Part shown: one piece after another, positions 1 to 11,200 of the stretch
Layout of the letters: each line of letters opens with the position of its first letter
Position numbering within the stretch: the first letter of the stretch is position 1
NCBI GenBank assembly: GCA_902702965.1
Contig: CACRXP010000183.1
Span: 80,487 to 144,486, forward strand
Direction: 5' to 3'
Source of the DNA: Spirometra erinaceieuropaei
Taxonomy: Eukaryota > Platyhelminthes > Cestoda > Diphyllobothriidea > Diphyllobothriidae
Length of the DNA: 64,000 nt
Notes under the pieces: model-generated
What the model saw: only the letters and a program-made list of their open reading frames with translations
Databases searched by the model: none
Told to the model about the DNA's origin: nothing
Translations under genes and position numbers: made by a program

Positions 1-240
1 CCTATTTTCCTAGCTTTATTTAGATGGGATCAATATCTATTTTATACCAAAACAGGTGGTGCATCTCATGAGATACGCGTGTATTCACGAAAAGTCGTTT
101 GAAACTGACACAGATGCAGTGACCAAAACACTCAATTAAAGCCAAATAGCTTTCATTCAAGCCAAAGCTCAAAAAGAACACTAGAAGTATTATTATCCTG
201 GTTGGAAATAGCAATTTTTTCAAAAAGTCGGGAATGTTGG
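1..240. other. No recognised feature
   Basis: AT-rich sequence with only short open frames. I see no gene, repeat or regulatory site that I can support before the LINE-A tail begins near 240. Confidence 0.4.
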
Positions 241-560
241 AAGTACGAACATCCGGGCAAATCGGACAAACTCACTCTTTGGGAGTACATAACGACACCT
301 CGACCATCGTGAACGCTGATGTCCACCGTATGCTCCGCAGCATGGCGGGCGTAGCAGAAGTGACTTGCGTGATAGTGGATTTGTACTGCGTCGGCAGCAC
401 TCATTCCCCCCTCACTCATCTGAGCCTGATGTCAAGAGAGCGCCAGGAAGACTGGAGGCGGGGTCGGGCGCACTGGTTGACAAAGTTAAACAGCACGTCC
501 ACGCGTGCCGCACACGCCTGGTCCGCGCAGGATGTCCTGGGGTTTCAGCAAGTGTGCGTG
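240..560 (-). repeat. LINE-A 3'-tail repeat (R1), copy attached to LINE-A copy 1
   Basis: Minus-strand sequence that recurs at 13960-14420, 37180-37870, 40530-40960, 48480-49040 and 57420-57740. Shared words include the 'GCGGTAGATGC'-type box followed by 'CACAACTCTACCA' variants and the 'CACGGTGGACATCGTC' box followed by 'ACGGTCGAACTGTC' variants. Because it follows the zinc-finger tail directly in both long LINE-A copies, it is most simply the element's 3' untranslated region. Confidence 0.6.
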
Positions 561-1080
561 GATAGTGCGGGCAGTTTATGCGGTAGCGACGGGTGTATGT
601 TGGTGTTTGTAGCGCTGGTTCATCAGTTTCAGTGTGGCGGATTCGCAAGTGATCGACAAGGACGATGCGTGAGGTGCGTGCGGGGTAACAGTATGGCCAG
701 GGTAGGTGGGGACCTGCGGGGTCGATGTCAATGATGTTGCTAGTAATGACCACGCCGGTGGGTGAGAGCTTGGTGGTGGTGAAGACGGGGGAGTTGTCGG
801 GTGTGCAAGGTTGTCTTGGTCTGTCGTCATTACGGTGAATTCCACTGTCGTGGATACGGATGTGGCCGAATGAGCACATTCGGTGACTGAATCTGTGTGG
901 ACAGTGCGAACGGCAAAGGCAGTGCGGCGTGTGTTTCGGGGCTCCTGGTACGGGTTGGCCAGTCCCCTGTGCAATGCATTCGCAAGTGACCGGCCGGGCC
1001 GATGCGTGATGTGGTGGCGTGATCGCAATGAGGGCATGTGGAGACCGGGTCTAAATTGCTGGCGGTGGGGACGGTGACGT
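560..1080 (-). pseudogene. C2H2 zinc-finger C-terminal tail of LINE-A copy 1
   Basis: On the minus strand, shifting frames carry repeated finger units of the form CPxC-x(n)-GLVGHLRxH. Examples are 'CPHCDHATTSRIGPAGHL' with a following 'RMHC', 'FGHIRIHDSGIHRN', and 'ARTSRIVLVDHLRIRHTET' followed by 'TPTYTRRYRINCPHYPRT'. The same pattern is seen at the C-terminus of copy 2 and in the fragment at 27.1-27.4 kb, so it belongs to the element rather than to a host gene. Fingers of this kind at a LINE C-terminus probably bind RNA or target DNA (inference). Confidence 0.7.
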
Positions 1081-3500
1081 TTGACGAGGCGCCGGGAGTG
1101 TTCTCACCGGTGGTGGGAGTGGGAATGGTGGTGGTCTCGTCGTCGCAGGAGTTGTAACAGGGACGATGGAGGTGGCAGGACATCGCGAGTGTGATCACCG
1201 GGCTGTGGTGGTTGTCATCGTTGTCGTTGTGTCGGTTGGTACAGGTGTGACGACGAAGACGTTTGCGGAGATAGCAGGTTAGATTGTCGGATCGTTGTTT
1301 CATAGGGTCCTGTAATGTCCTGCTTAACTTCATTGGTCAAAGCGAATGCCTCGAGTTTTACCCTGTTGTCTGCGGCATGTGCCATCATCCCGTCGTGGGA
1401 CTGACGCACTATGTTTATGGATCGCTCAGGACAGCCGAATTTCTGCATGACTTTCCAGATTCCATTGCGACTTACCGTGTCGAAGGTTTTTGTGGGGTCT
1501 ACGAAGGTGGCGTAAAGGTGGGTCTTCATCTCCTGGTACTTCTCCTGCAGCTGGCGGGCGGCGAAGGTCAGGCCGATAGTTCCATGGTGTCGTCTGAAAC
1601 CACACTAGCTTCCCAGTAGAAGTCTCTTTCTAGATGACGGTTGAGAGATTGAGAAGGATGCTTGCGAAGATCTCGGCTACGTTGAGCAGCAAGATTCTCC
1701 TGTAGTTACTACAGGCTTGCCAATTCTCATTCCACCTGTAGAGATGGACGATAGTCAAGCCAAATCTTCCTGAATTTTGTTGTAGATCTGCCTATCAGTC
1801 GGTGGCCGTCAGGCTGATAGACTTCGGCCGGGATCTTGTCGAATCCGGGTGCTTTCCTGATGGATAGTTGGTGTACGACTCTACTTGTCTCGGGAGGGGG
1901 GGGGGGGGAAGGCTGGAGATCCAGTTCGATATTGGTTCCTACTTGAGGCACGCGGTCGATGGCGGCGTCGGAGGTCATGAATGGGCGGTTGAAGACAGTT
2001 TTGAAGTGCTCAGCTCAGCGCTTCAGAATCTTCAATTTCTCCATGAAGTATCTTGTCCAATCGAGTTGTTCAACGGCCTGGTTCGTTTGGCCGTGGGGCC
2101 GTAAACATCCGTGATTGAAGAAAAGAAGTCCTTTGTTTCATGGTGGCCCGCATACCCTTGGATTTCTGCGACTTTAAGAGCCAACCAGCCGTTGCCGCAC
2201 AAGGCAGCGACATCTGAAGGAGCCTGCTCTGTTTGCGTTGGTCCGGCTGTCGATGTAGGCGTTTTGCTGTCTAATCCTTTCGGCGAGCTAGTTGCTGGCA
2301 TCTGCGTCGCCGTCAAACCAGTCCTGGTATTAATGACCTGCGCGACTGGAGTGAATGACGTTCTGCAGTTGACACCACTGACGCTCTACGTTAGCGTTGT
2401 CATTCGGAGTCTGCAGTTCATCCAGTCGCTGGGTCAGTTGCCCGCTGAAATCGAAGCGGTAAAAAGGCAGATGCAACAGAACTGTACCTGTGCTGTCAAG
2501 TATGGTATATCTTGCAACCTGTGCATCGGAACACTCCTTAACTTGCCTGAGGGTCGTTTACCTTATGGTCTACGAGAGGCGGAGCCTCATTTTGCAGATG
2601 GCGAGGTGGTGATCCGTCCGGCCGTCGATATCGCAGATCATTTTTTCGCTACTACATCCCCTCGATCTTGAGTGCGGACGAGGACGTATTCCAGCAGCAG
2701 CCAACGCCACAATCAGGAATGTGTCCAGGTTGCCTTATCCCGCCTCGGAAGGCGGAATAAGGGGTTGGTCAGGACACGATGTTCTGTGCAGGTTCCCGGA
2801 AGAAGGAGGCCGTTGTCTTCGCAGCCGCTGAGTCCATGGGGACCCAGCACTCCCAGACAGCGGGGTCTGTACCGACGTGGGCATCTTAGTCACCTAGGAC
2901 AATCAGTTTGTTGGCCTTCGGCACAATCGCCAGTAGGGCGTGCAAGCCTTCTAGAACTTGTTCCTCACCTCGTCCGAGCTGATCATTGGGGGAGCGTAGG
3001 CGCTGACAATGACTTATTCGACTCCCCGAAGAGGCAGACATAGGATTATGAGACGGTCGTTGACGCCCCGCGGCAAAAAGGCAATCGTCCCACGATGGTC
3101 AGGATGTCAAAGACGTCGTCAGTGTCGCATGGCTCTGCCTTTAGGCGGCCGCTCTTAAAGAAGGCGTTGTTGGCACCCACCCCATCCAGGGAAGTAACGT
3201 TCCAGGCCGCCGGAGTGAGTAGAGTCACTCTAGCAGCCTGTGGGGTGAGGTTGAGGGGATGGGGATGAGAGTTGTTCGTTTGATTATTTGGACCGTGAGT
3301 TCTACACCTGTGGGCCACGATATACTTGCAGATGGCCTGATCTCCCAGCATTTGTTTAGGCGACCCTTTCTAGCCCTTATCCCACGAGGAGGTAAGTAGT
3401 ACAGTCCCTAAATAGGGTTTTTTAGACATCGCAGGCGGCTGCTGAATTCTAACACAGGTCATGACTTTGTTTAGTGGGGAGCGTCCCGAATTATCCTGGG

Positions 3501-4268
3501 CCGCCACGAATTTGCGTGTTGCCCCCCCGCACAGCTTTTTAAAACCGGGCAGGGGGTAGGGTTAGGAATGGGAGGGGAAGCAGAACCACTGAGTGTGAGG
3601 ACACACCCAACATCGAATAGCCTGATCTGGTTTAACCTGCCGGTCGATGCGATTGCCGGACAAAGCCTAGCTGCGAGGAGCCGTATATCAGAGTTGGGTA
3701 CCAGTGCGGAGCAGCCACCACCTGTATAAGGCAAATACTGTAACCTACCACACTTACACGGTAGGTCGAAACAGGCAAGAAAGAGGAAGAACCAAGGAAT
3801 ATCGACAAGGTACCAGATTTGGTTTGTCGTAGAGACTGCGCCTCTGGATCCAAGTGAGAAGGATGTGCCTCGTGCCGAACGGCCCGGTCGGTAAATGTGC
3901 CGTTCAACGATGCGATCGAGCCAAAGAGGGGGGCACTATTCTTACTGTCAGACATGCCTACGCCCGGATACTGTCGCTCCGTTATCCGTTCTGATCTCGT
4001 CCTACTTCTCATATTACTAGTTTCGATTAGTCTTTTGCCTTTCAATCCACATAAACTGGCAACTCATTTATCTTGTATCTTGGAAATTCGAAAACACTAG
4101 CTTTTGAATTCTTCGGCAGCTTTGGTTATCGCGCCCTCTGTTTGGAGCAGTTAAGACCAGACCGATGAGTCTTTTGACCGGGTTCACGCGATAGGTATCG
4201 TGAACTAACTTACAGACAGACCTCTAATGCCCACTCATGGCTTTGTCATGCGTTAATCTGCTCCCCAG
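3501..4268. other. No recognised feature
   Basis: Probably intronic or upstream of the Phactr gene. Short frames on both strands show no family motif. The region 3630-3900 has open minus-strand frames but no recognisable domain. Confidence 0.35.
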
Positions 4269-4478
4269 CCGAATTCCAAAATTACGTCTCTCCACCTCCA
4301 CCGCCTCCCCGTGTGGCAACAACGGCCAGCAGCAACGTTGTTTCCCTCAATCGCCATCTTTCCGAACCGAACCGACTCGACTCACCCCTTCCTGACACCA
4401 AGGCTGGCGTTAGTCCATCTTCTGCCTCCATTCTTAGATACCCACACTCTGCGACCTCCCGACTCTCCTCGGATGAGA
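4269..4478 (+). CDS. PHACTR: Probable upstream Phactr exon (Pro/Ser-rich linker)
   Basis: Open frame following a good acceptor (CTGCTCCCCAG at 4268) and ending at a consensus donor (GTGAGT at 4479). The reading has a run of five prolines ('YVSPPPPPRVATT') followed by Ser/Asp/Glu-rich sequence including 'SRLSSDE'. It looks like the disordered proline-rich middle region of Phactr proteins. The donor leaves one base of a codon, and the next exon at 17625 starts with the two bases that complete it, so the phases agree. There is no conserved domain to prove identity, so this is an inference from exon shape, composition and phase. If translated past the donor the frame stops at 4526. Confidence 0.45.
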
Positions 4479-5561
4479 GTGAGTCACTCTTGACGTTATC
4501 TGTCCTCTCTATCCGATTGCACTTCTGAGTTAAGTCCATTGATGGTTCATTTGCTACGTCTTCAACAACAGCCAATACTGCTACTACCACCAATATTGTG
4601 ACCAATGTTATTAGTACTACTCGTAGTAATACTGGAAAGCAGGAGCCTCCGGAATACAGGACCTGCCTGTTTGCCCATCCGCTGGCTGTCCGCGCGTTAA
4701 CCAGTCCAAGGTAGTGAAACAACCTTAAGTTAACGTTGGTTGCGAAATAAGCAGAAGTGTGTCTGAAAAAGAATCGTTTGCGGACAAGCAGTGGCACTTG
4801 TTGTTGAAAAGTATGTTAGTTCCCTCAGCACCATTTGCTCGCAGAGGCCAAACTGAGACGTGCGGTCCATAGCCCTCGCTTCGTCCAAAAATCCAATTAA
4901 TCCACGGCTCGCTGAAAAGCGGTCCCACGCAGTCATGAGGGATGGTTTCATGTTCCACCTGGATTCGGAGGTGGGCGTGTTCATCTGCACATTAGTTTGT
5001 GGATTTTGGACTGTGTAGAAGGGCGGATGAAGCCGTATTGGGTGGCCGGCAATATTTGACGATTGTAAACGTGGGTAGCCGTTTGAGCAGATCGTAGTTC
5101 AGCCGCCTCTGATGGTATTATCGCCGCATGGTCTGCGACTGTTTATTTATAAGACTAATGTGCCTGGTTAAGTACGTCCATTTGCCTTCACTTAAGACCA
5201 TTCCAGTGTCCTACGCCTGTGGACGCCCCGGAACTAAGCCAATGGAAGGGTTCCTTCTTTAGGTACACGAAATACAGTAAATTGATCAGCCCTAGAAGAA
5301 TGTGGTCAACAATTCCGCAAAAGCGGGAAAGGGCAACAAGGTAGTAATAGTGGTGATAGTGGAACATGAATTGATTAGGAAAGTAGAGTGAGATCGATAC
5401 TGTCCAAATTTCCTTCATCATAAACCAAGTGGCGCACAGCTCATCACGACTCTTTTGGGTAATTACGGTACGTGTCGTGTCTGACAGACGAAATATCAAA
5501 AGCAGATAAAACAGTAAACCATCCTTTATGACCCCTTGAAGTTTCTGTCCAGCGAGCCAGG
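4479..5561. other. No recognised feature (probable intron)
   Basis: Continuation of the probable 13-kb Phactr intron. A minus-strand frame (4282-4797) has one hydrophobic stretch but is antisense to the exon and looks like a shadow. Another minus frame (5188-5658) runs into the foldback arm. No family recognised. Confidence 0.3.
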
Positions 5562-5930
5562 GCTTAACCGGGATTTTGGATGGACGAAGGACTGTGGTCC
5601 GCACGCTCTGTCGACCTTGAGAGGTGCAGTCGCTTACCAAGCACCAATTTCGTACCACGGAGACTCGGAGAACGACCTCTCACAGGGTGAAATAAAGTGA
5701 GTAGCCTATTTGCGATTGGTATCCCTGAAAATCAAGTGACGAAATATATCTTCCCATTTGTCTAGAAAATTACTAACCTTCCCATCTCCCCGTCTCCCCT
5801 AAGCGATGGCGTGCTATCTAGACCAGTTGCAACCTTGTACCTCTTGGTATTTCAATTGGATCTGTGTGGTCCTAATGACGATAAATTAAACCACGTTGGC
5901 CCCAGTTTGGGGCTTTCCTTATCGAAACGG
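5562..5930 (+). repeat. Left arm of foldback element
   Basis: 369 bp, near-perfect reverse complement of 6344-6712. Contains the words CCCCAGTTTGGGGC near its inner end and GGTCGACAGAG (as its complement) near the outer end. Confidence 0.85.
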
Positions 5931-6343
5931 CGTTGTAAAAAATGACTGGGAAGATTCGGAATTGAGAGTCAGCCTAGTAATGTTGAGTGCCAATCAGTAT
6001 TGTAACGTTCTTCTAGTTACTACATCGACCTAAAGACATGGTTACAGACAGCAGTCGACGCGCCACCAGTTTCGGCGCATACTCTACAAGTATTTCCGTA
6101 ATGCATTACCGGGGTCGAACTAACCATCAGTTGAAAAGAAAAATCACAATAGGCTACTAGGACAAGCTCATTAAAGAACATCAGAGGTGAACGACAGTTT
6201 AGGCACAAGCATGGGCACACATAATCCGATGTAAAATAGGCGAAGCAGTCGACACCACGGTGTTGAGGCCTGTCGATCCAAACGTCCAACTACAGGGCTA
6301 GGGAACGAGGACCCCGTGAGACAATCCACTAGTTTTTATCATC

Positions 6344-6712
6344 CCGTTTCGATAAGGAAAGCCCCAAACTGGGGCCAACGTGGTTTAATTTATCGTCATT
6401 AGGACCACACAGATCCAATTGAAATACCAAGAGGTACAAGGTTGCAACTGGTCTTGATAGCACGCCATCACTTAGGGGAGGCAGGGAGATGGGAAGGTTA
6501 GTAATTTTCTAGACAAATGAGAAGATATATTTCGTCACTAGGTTTTCAAGGATACCAATCGCAAATAGGCTAGTCACTTTATTTCACCCTGTGAGAGGTC
6601 GTTCTCCGAGTCTCCGTGGTACGAAATTGGTGCTTGGTAAGCGACTGCACCTCTCAAGGTCGACAGAGCGTGCGGACCACAGTCCTTCGTCCATCCAAAA
6701 ACCCGGTTAAGC
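6344..6712 (-). repeat. Right arm of foldback element
   Basis: 369 bp, same length as the left arm and matching it in reverse complement from CCGTTTCGAT (inner) to GGTTAAGC (outer). Confidence 0.85.
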
Positions 6713-7353
6713 TATCCATTGTCTTTGTCGGTACTCCTTTTAGCATGTATTCATAGCCGCTATGCGACTGCCTTCGTGGACTCTAGTTTGAACCCCAAAG
6801 CACAGTGCGTGGAGCATGCCCTTAAGCTGGTCGGCGAACGTAATTCCAACGTACTGGGTATTCCCAATCACAGCAAACAGGGCAACGGGCCTGCGGCATA
6901 ATAGTAGGACTTTTGACCAATAGCCAAAATCCCACGGACACGAGCCTCAGATGATGTGGTGTATGTCAAATTGGAATCCCTACCAACTATTTCGGGGAAA
7001 TATTCTTGGAAATTTTTTTTCGACGCCCCTCTCGTAAGGTAGCAGAACCGGACGAACCATTATTCAAAGACTGCTGAAATTCTACAAGTTGTTTTGACTT
7101 GCAGTCCGTAACCTCTATGCAAATGACAGACTACATCCTGGCTGTTGCTCCCCCGATTACGGTATGTCCGCTGCGAGCCAATGTTAGCCGCCCTGACAAC
7201 TTAACGGGTTTTTTACGTAACACCCAGTGCACGCACATGCAACTAGTGCTTTGCCTAATTTATGCGAGAGACTACATAGTACGTGCACAAAATGCCAGCT
7301 TAGATGTCAACTAAAAATTACACGTCCCTGCCTGTGTTTTCCCAAAATAGACC
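6713..7353. other. No recognised feature
   Basis: Within the probable large Phactr intron. Only short open frames with no recognisable motif. Confidence 0.3.
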
Positions 7354-8295
7354 ATGCTTGTGTGCTTTTGCTTCGTGTTTTTGACATTCGTGCTTGTAAA
7401 GTCTGCACCAGTATCATCGATCCAGTCGGTAGACGCCCACCGATCTTTACCAGACTCGCCCTTTTGTCCTCACAACCATCCTGGCGATCCCAACATTTAT
7501 AGTTATAAATGCGTTAATGGTAGTGCGAGTGTGTTCTCTGTGACGGGTTGGCTCATCTTCGAATGTTTATGTAGCGCTTTGCTCTACTCGGGCCTTGTCC
7601 TCATTATTCTTTCCCCAACTCTTTGTTTTGGAGTGAAAAGGCTGCCAAAATAGGCCTAAGTAGCACTTATTGAGTCCTATGCTTTTCGATTTTCTTGTCC
7701 ATAGGTTCGGTAGTGCTATTGCCAATTGTGTACGCTTTCTGGATTTTGATAACGTCAAAGTAATTATTTCAGGTAATTTCTTTGGCGCGGCTAGTTGTCG
7801 TCACTTTCATTTTTTGTTTTAAGTGGTCATCCAGGTGTTAGGATATCCGATTGTGCTTTCCCCTCGAACTTTGTGTGCCACCCTGTGGGGCTTGGAGGTC
7901 GAATAATGGCCACAGCTGAGGGCTGTCCCAAAGTAAAATCCTGGCTCCTGCTTTTCTTCTGCCTCACGGTCCAGTCAGTTTCTATATTTTTAGTACTCAT
8001 GGCCTTTTGCCATCTACCAAAGACCTCCCCGCACTTATCTTCAATATTCCCAACTCTTCTATGCACTTAGTCAGTTTAGGGACCACAGAATTACTCATTT
8101 TTGTACGCTTGCCTCAAAGGACATTCGAGCATGAGCGTTGAGTTCGAAGAGGATGGGTATCGGTCATTTAGGCACTTTACCTTTGCATTCCTCGCCCTTG
8201 TTAGTTACTACAATGTTTTCTTGTCTTGGCAAATATCAGCTACTCGGGATTTGGCAACATTTCACCATTTGAAGATGAGACAGTTGCCTGAGTAG
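7354..8295 (+). other. Cluster of hydrophobic open frames, identity unknown
   Basis: Three consecutive plus-strand frames (7354-7653, 7795-8070, 8101-8295) each encode strongly hydrophobic segments. The first starts at an ATG with a signal-peptide-like leader ('MLVCFCFVFLTFVLVKSAP') and has a later segment 'LCSALLYSGLVLIILSPT' that could span a membrane. The second has 'SWLLLFFCLTVQSVSIFLVL'. They are separated by stops. I recognise no family and found no convincing exon borders, so T-rich non-coding sequence translated in its hydrophobic frame is the simplest alternative. Confidence 0.15.
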
Positions 8296-11200
8296 AGAGA
8301 TGTAGACCTTGCCAGTGAACTAGACTCGAGGGTCGCAATCATTTTGTCCGCGTGCAACGTCGTACTGCCAGTGCCGTTAAAAGCATTGCCAATGAGGATG
8401 TAGGTCACAAAAAAGCGCACCAAACGACAACCAAACAACAAACTGGAAGAAAAATAACTCAGGATGCTCGGAAGATCTCCATTCATGTCCTTTTTGTGCT
8501 ATCGGTGTACCACCTTTGGACCCAATGGGGCCCAGCAGATAACCGAAGTTCATATGCCAATTGTTGGGCCCCGTTAGGGCAGCTTACTTCTGCCTGCTAA
8601 AGTAGGGTTTAGAGGTTTTGGCACAGTCGGCATTCTGCCTTTCTACTCCCTCTCCTATTGTGAAAACAACACAACTTTTTTTTGCTGAATATGGGCACTT
8701 TTGATCCGAAAAATCGTTTCCCAATAACCGTTACTTTGTTGCCTCTAAACCCTCCCTACTAAGGTATTTAAAGAAGAATCGCCTTAGTAACCTTATCGTC
8801 CGATTGGTGTCTTTAATTGTGCTGGCAGCACTGTTCCACCCTGTTTATCTGTTGGTTTTTCAGAAGTTCTCAGAGGCATCGGAACGTCCGGTGGGGAGTA
8901 GCAAAACCCTGCAGCCAGAAAACACTTGTTAGGGGACAGATGCTAAAGTCCGCTTCCATAAAAAAATAGCTTCCTAACTAAGGGTGGCTCGTGCTAAGAA
9001 CGCCAATATTGCCGTCGCGGTAGAGCTCTATCCTAGAGTCCTGGAAAGCGCCGATGGCATGCGTACATCCATTGGAATGCAGCACTGAAGTCAACAAGGT
9101 CAGGAAACTGCTTTTCGCCCAAGGCACTGAGCTCCTTGGGTAAATTCTGCGCCTCCAACAGACTGTCAATTTAGATCGCCGCCGCTCAAAATGAGTACCC
9201 AGGACGGCGGCAGGGTCTTCACACACTCCAGAGTTGCTGGATACCAGGAGTTCTGTGGTCGTACCATCGAGAACTATATAAGTGTTGGAAAGTATCTTGT
9301 TATTATGAAGGAAGAGGAGTCAACTACAACATCGGAGAAACTCGAATATATATAGCGAACATGGTAGGCAAATGTCATATGGGCCAAAACTGCGATCAGG
9401 TTCCTTCATCAGTGACGTAGATACCATGGCCAACGTAAAGGATGATAGCATTAAAAGTGTCCCGTGGATAAAACTCCACAGTTTTCCTTGATTCCCGGTC
9501 GTTACTCCTACGGACTTGGAGATAAAGATTCAGAGACAAAGGTGCTTGCCAGTCTCAAAGTTACAGATGAATTAGTAAACTTGCAGATTTTGCCCCGTGT
9601 CCTACGCGCATGGCAGAATATTTTGGAAGAGAACTATGCTCAAGTGGCGTAAATTTGCACACAACTGGTGGGAATGCGAAGTACTCAGGTTTGACATTTC
9701 CTCGCCTACAACAATTTTTCTACAGTACCACAAGTTTACAACATGCCACTACTTTGGTCAGTCCGCTGATCAAAATACACGCCTCCGATGACACCATTAA
9801 TAGTAAACGAAATTCCGCGTCGAATGTTTTGATAAGCTCGAAAATTCACCAATTTAGCAATTTACGATCGGTTGCCCAACTGGCGATACGCATACACCCC
9901 GTTTTCGACCAGTTCACGCTAAGCATGACCCTGTAGTCCTGTGGTAAGTGCCCAATCGGTCGAACACGAAGTGGTCTTTATTAAATGGGCCAGTAGCAAT
10001 TTTTGGCAACGAATGGTCATCGATGGTACCTAGGGGAATGTGCTTGGGTACTTGGGTAAGTTGTTTATTTTTCATTCCCCCAAAAATACAGTAACCTGAG
10101 AAGCCTTCTTTTCCACTTTTTATGTTCTAAATTTTGAGAAGTTTTAGAACCGGTTTGCAAACTGTAGTCTAGTTTGGCGCATTCGAAGGTGGTGGGCCAT
10201 GCTTCTAAGTGGAAGTAATTAAACCCCGGCTCATACCCACCGGCTGGCTGATGTTCCGCAGGTAGTCCAGTGATATCTGCATAAATTTGACTCGCCTTTA
10301 GGATAGACCGTAAGGGAATTGAAGACTCGTACGGCCGGAAAGCGCTGCCTGCTAGGTGACTACACATTACCGACCTCCTAAACTCACTCTAAATATCCTG
10401 TCTCCGATCGCAACTTAATCCTTATTTCTTCTGGGTGGGCCTGTTATAATCGAAAGGATTTATTTATTGTAAAGCAACTCTCGTGTGCCTATTTTTCTTG
10501 ATGCTGCAAAAGGTCTTTGGCATTGTAAGTAATTTTAAATATTAGGGCATTTTGCAAGACAGCGAACTCGCACAGATAAGACTCATGATGCCAGGTAGAG
10601 GCGAACGAACCAGTTGACATCGGGCTGCTAATCAATCGATCGTCCCTTCCTCTTGACCTAGAAAACCACTCACTTATTGCATGAGTACCTGCTATTATGC
10701 TATTGTGGTGCGAATTATTTTTTTAGAATTTTAGTTTCTGCATGTCTCATTTGTTATCCTTTATTCCTGTGGGTCATAGATTTCCTCAAAATAGACGAAA
10801 TGTTTAAATCTTTCCCGTTTAATAACATCTTCGGTCATGGCAAAACCGGCCATTTCCTACGGGTACGCATAAATAAATGCCGATTATGCTTGCATACTCG
10901 TTGTCCCTGAGACGCTATACTAGCACTTGAAATGCACTAACCCCACTACTTTGTGAAGAAAACTACAAGACATTGGCGGGGCTGCTGGCTGGTCTTTATG
11001 CTCTTTCCTCATCGCAGACAGTTCTGTTAAATGGCTGCAGGATCCATGTTGGTCTTTACACATCAGTAATTTTCTGCGTTTGAAAAGGAAAACTCGTGTT
11101 TTTAGGAGACGTTGGGCACACTTGTGGCTCTGTCTGTGAAACAAGGTAACTTATACTCAATGGTTTATTGCCAACAGCGGACAAGTTCCTCATGTCATGG

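Larger units (their letters stand above)
240..3500 (-). mobile_element. LINE family A, decayed copy 1 (endonuclease, RT, zinc-finger tail)
   Basis: This is a non-LTR retrotransposon read on the minus strand, 5' end near 3500 and 3' end near 240. Pieces appear in order: a 5' untranslated part sharing the words CCACTAAACAAAGTC and CCCTATTTAG with copy 2 (near 3380-3480); an endonuclease start with 'LTPAAWNVTSL' (near 3195-3230); remnants of '[16 protein letters not shown]' and 'KATWTHS' (2.6-2.9 kb); the pre-RT region (1727-1978, 'KAPGFDKIPAEVY'); and an RT block (1215-1529, 'YATFVDPTKTFDTVSRNGI'). The frame then jumps straight to the zinc-finger tail (580-1080, for example 'CPHCDHATTSRIGPAGHL'), so the YADD catalytic box is deleted. 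Many stops and frameshifts make it inactive. It probably lies in or upstream of the first introns of the Phactr gene. Class and domain order follow from recognised RT/EN motifs; the family is named here for convenience. Confidence 0.85.
5562..6712. repeat. Foldback element: two 369-bp inverted arms around a 413-bp centre
   Basis: The left arm (5562-5930) reads outward to inward from GCTTAACCGGG to ATCGAAACGG. The right arm (6344-6712) is its reverse complement, with only scattered mismatches and small indels over the whole length. The centre (5931-6343) is single copy and carries no transposase motif that I can see. I found no flanking target-site duplication and no terminal motif of a named superfamily. 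Candidates are a non-autonomous foldback/MITE-like DNA transposon with long inverted repeats, or a head-to-head duplication. It would form a long hairpin if transcribed, and it lies inside the probable Phactr intron. Confidence 0.85.

Noticed and set aside
234..734. 166-codon plus-strand frame at the left end
   Set aside because: Antisense to the LINE-A tail and zinc-finger region; a shadow of the minus-strand element.
4282..4797. 171-codon minus-strand frame with a hydrophobic stretch
   Set aside because: Antisense to the probable Phactr exon; the Gly run is just the complement of the proline run.
5562..6712. A classical Tc1/mariner or hAT transposon
   Set aside because: No transposase motif in the centre, no TA or 8-bp target duplication seen, and arms far longer than usual.
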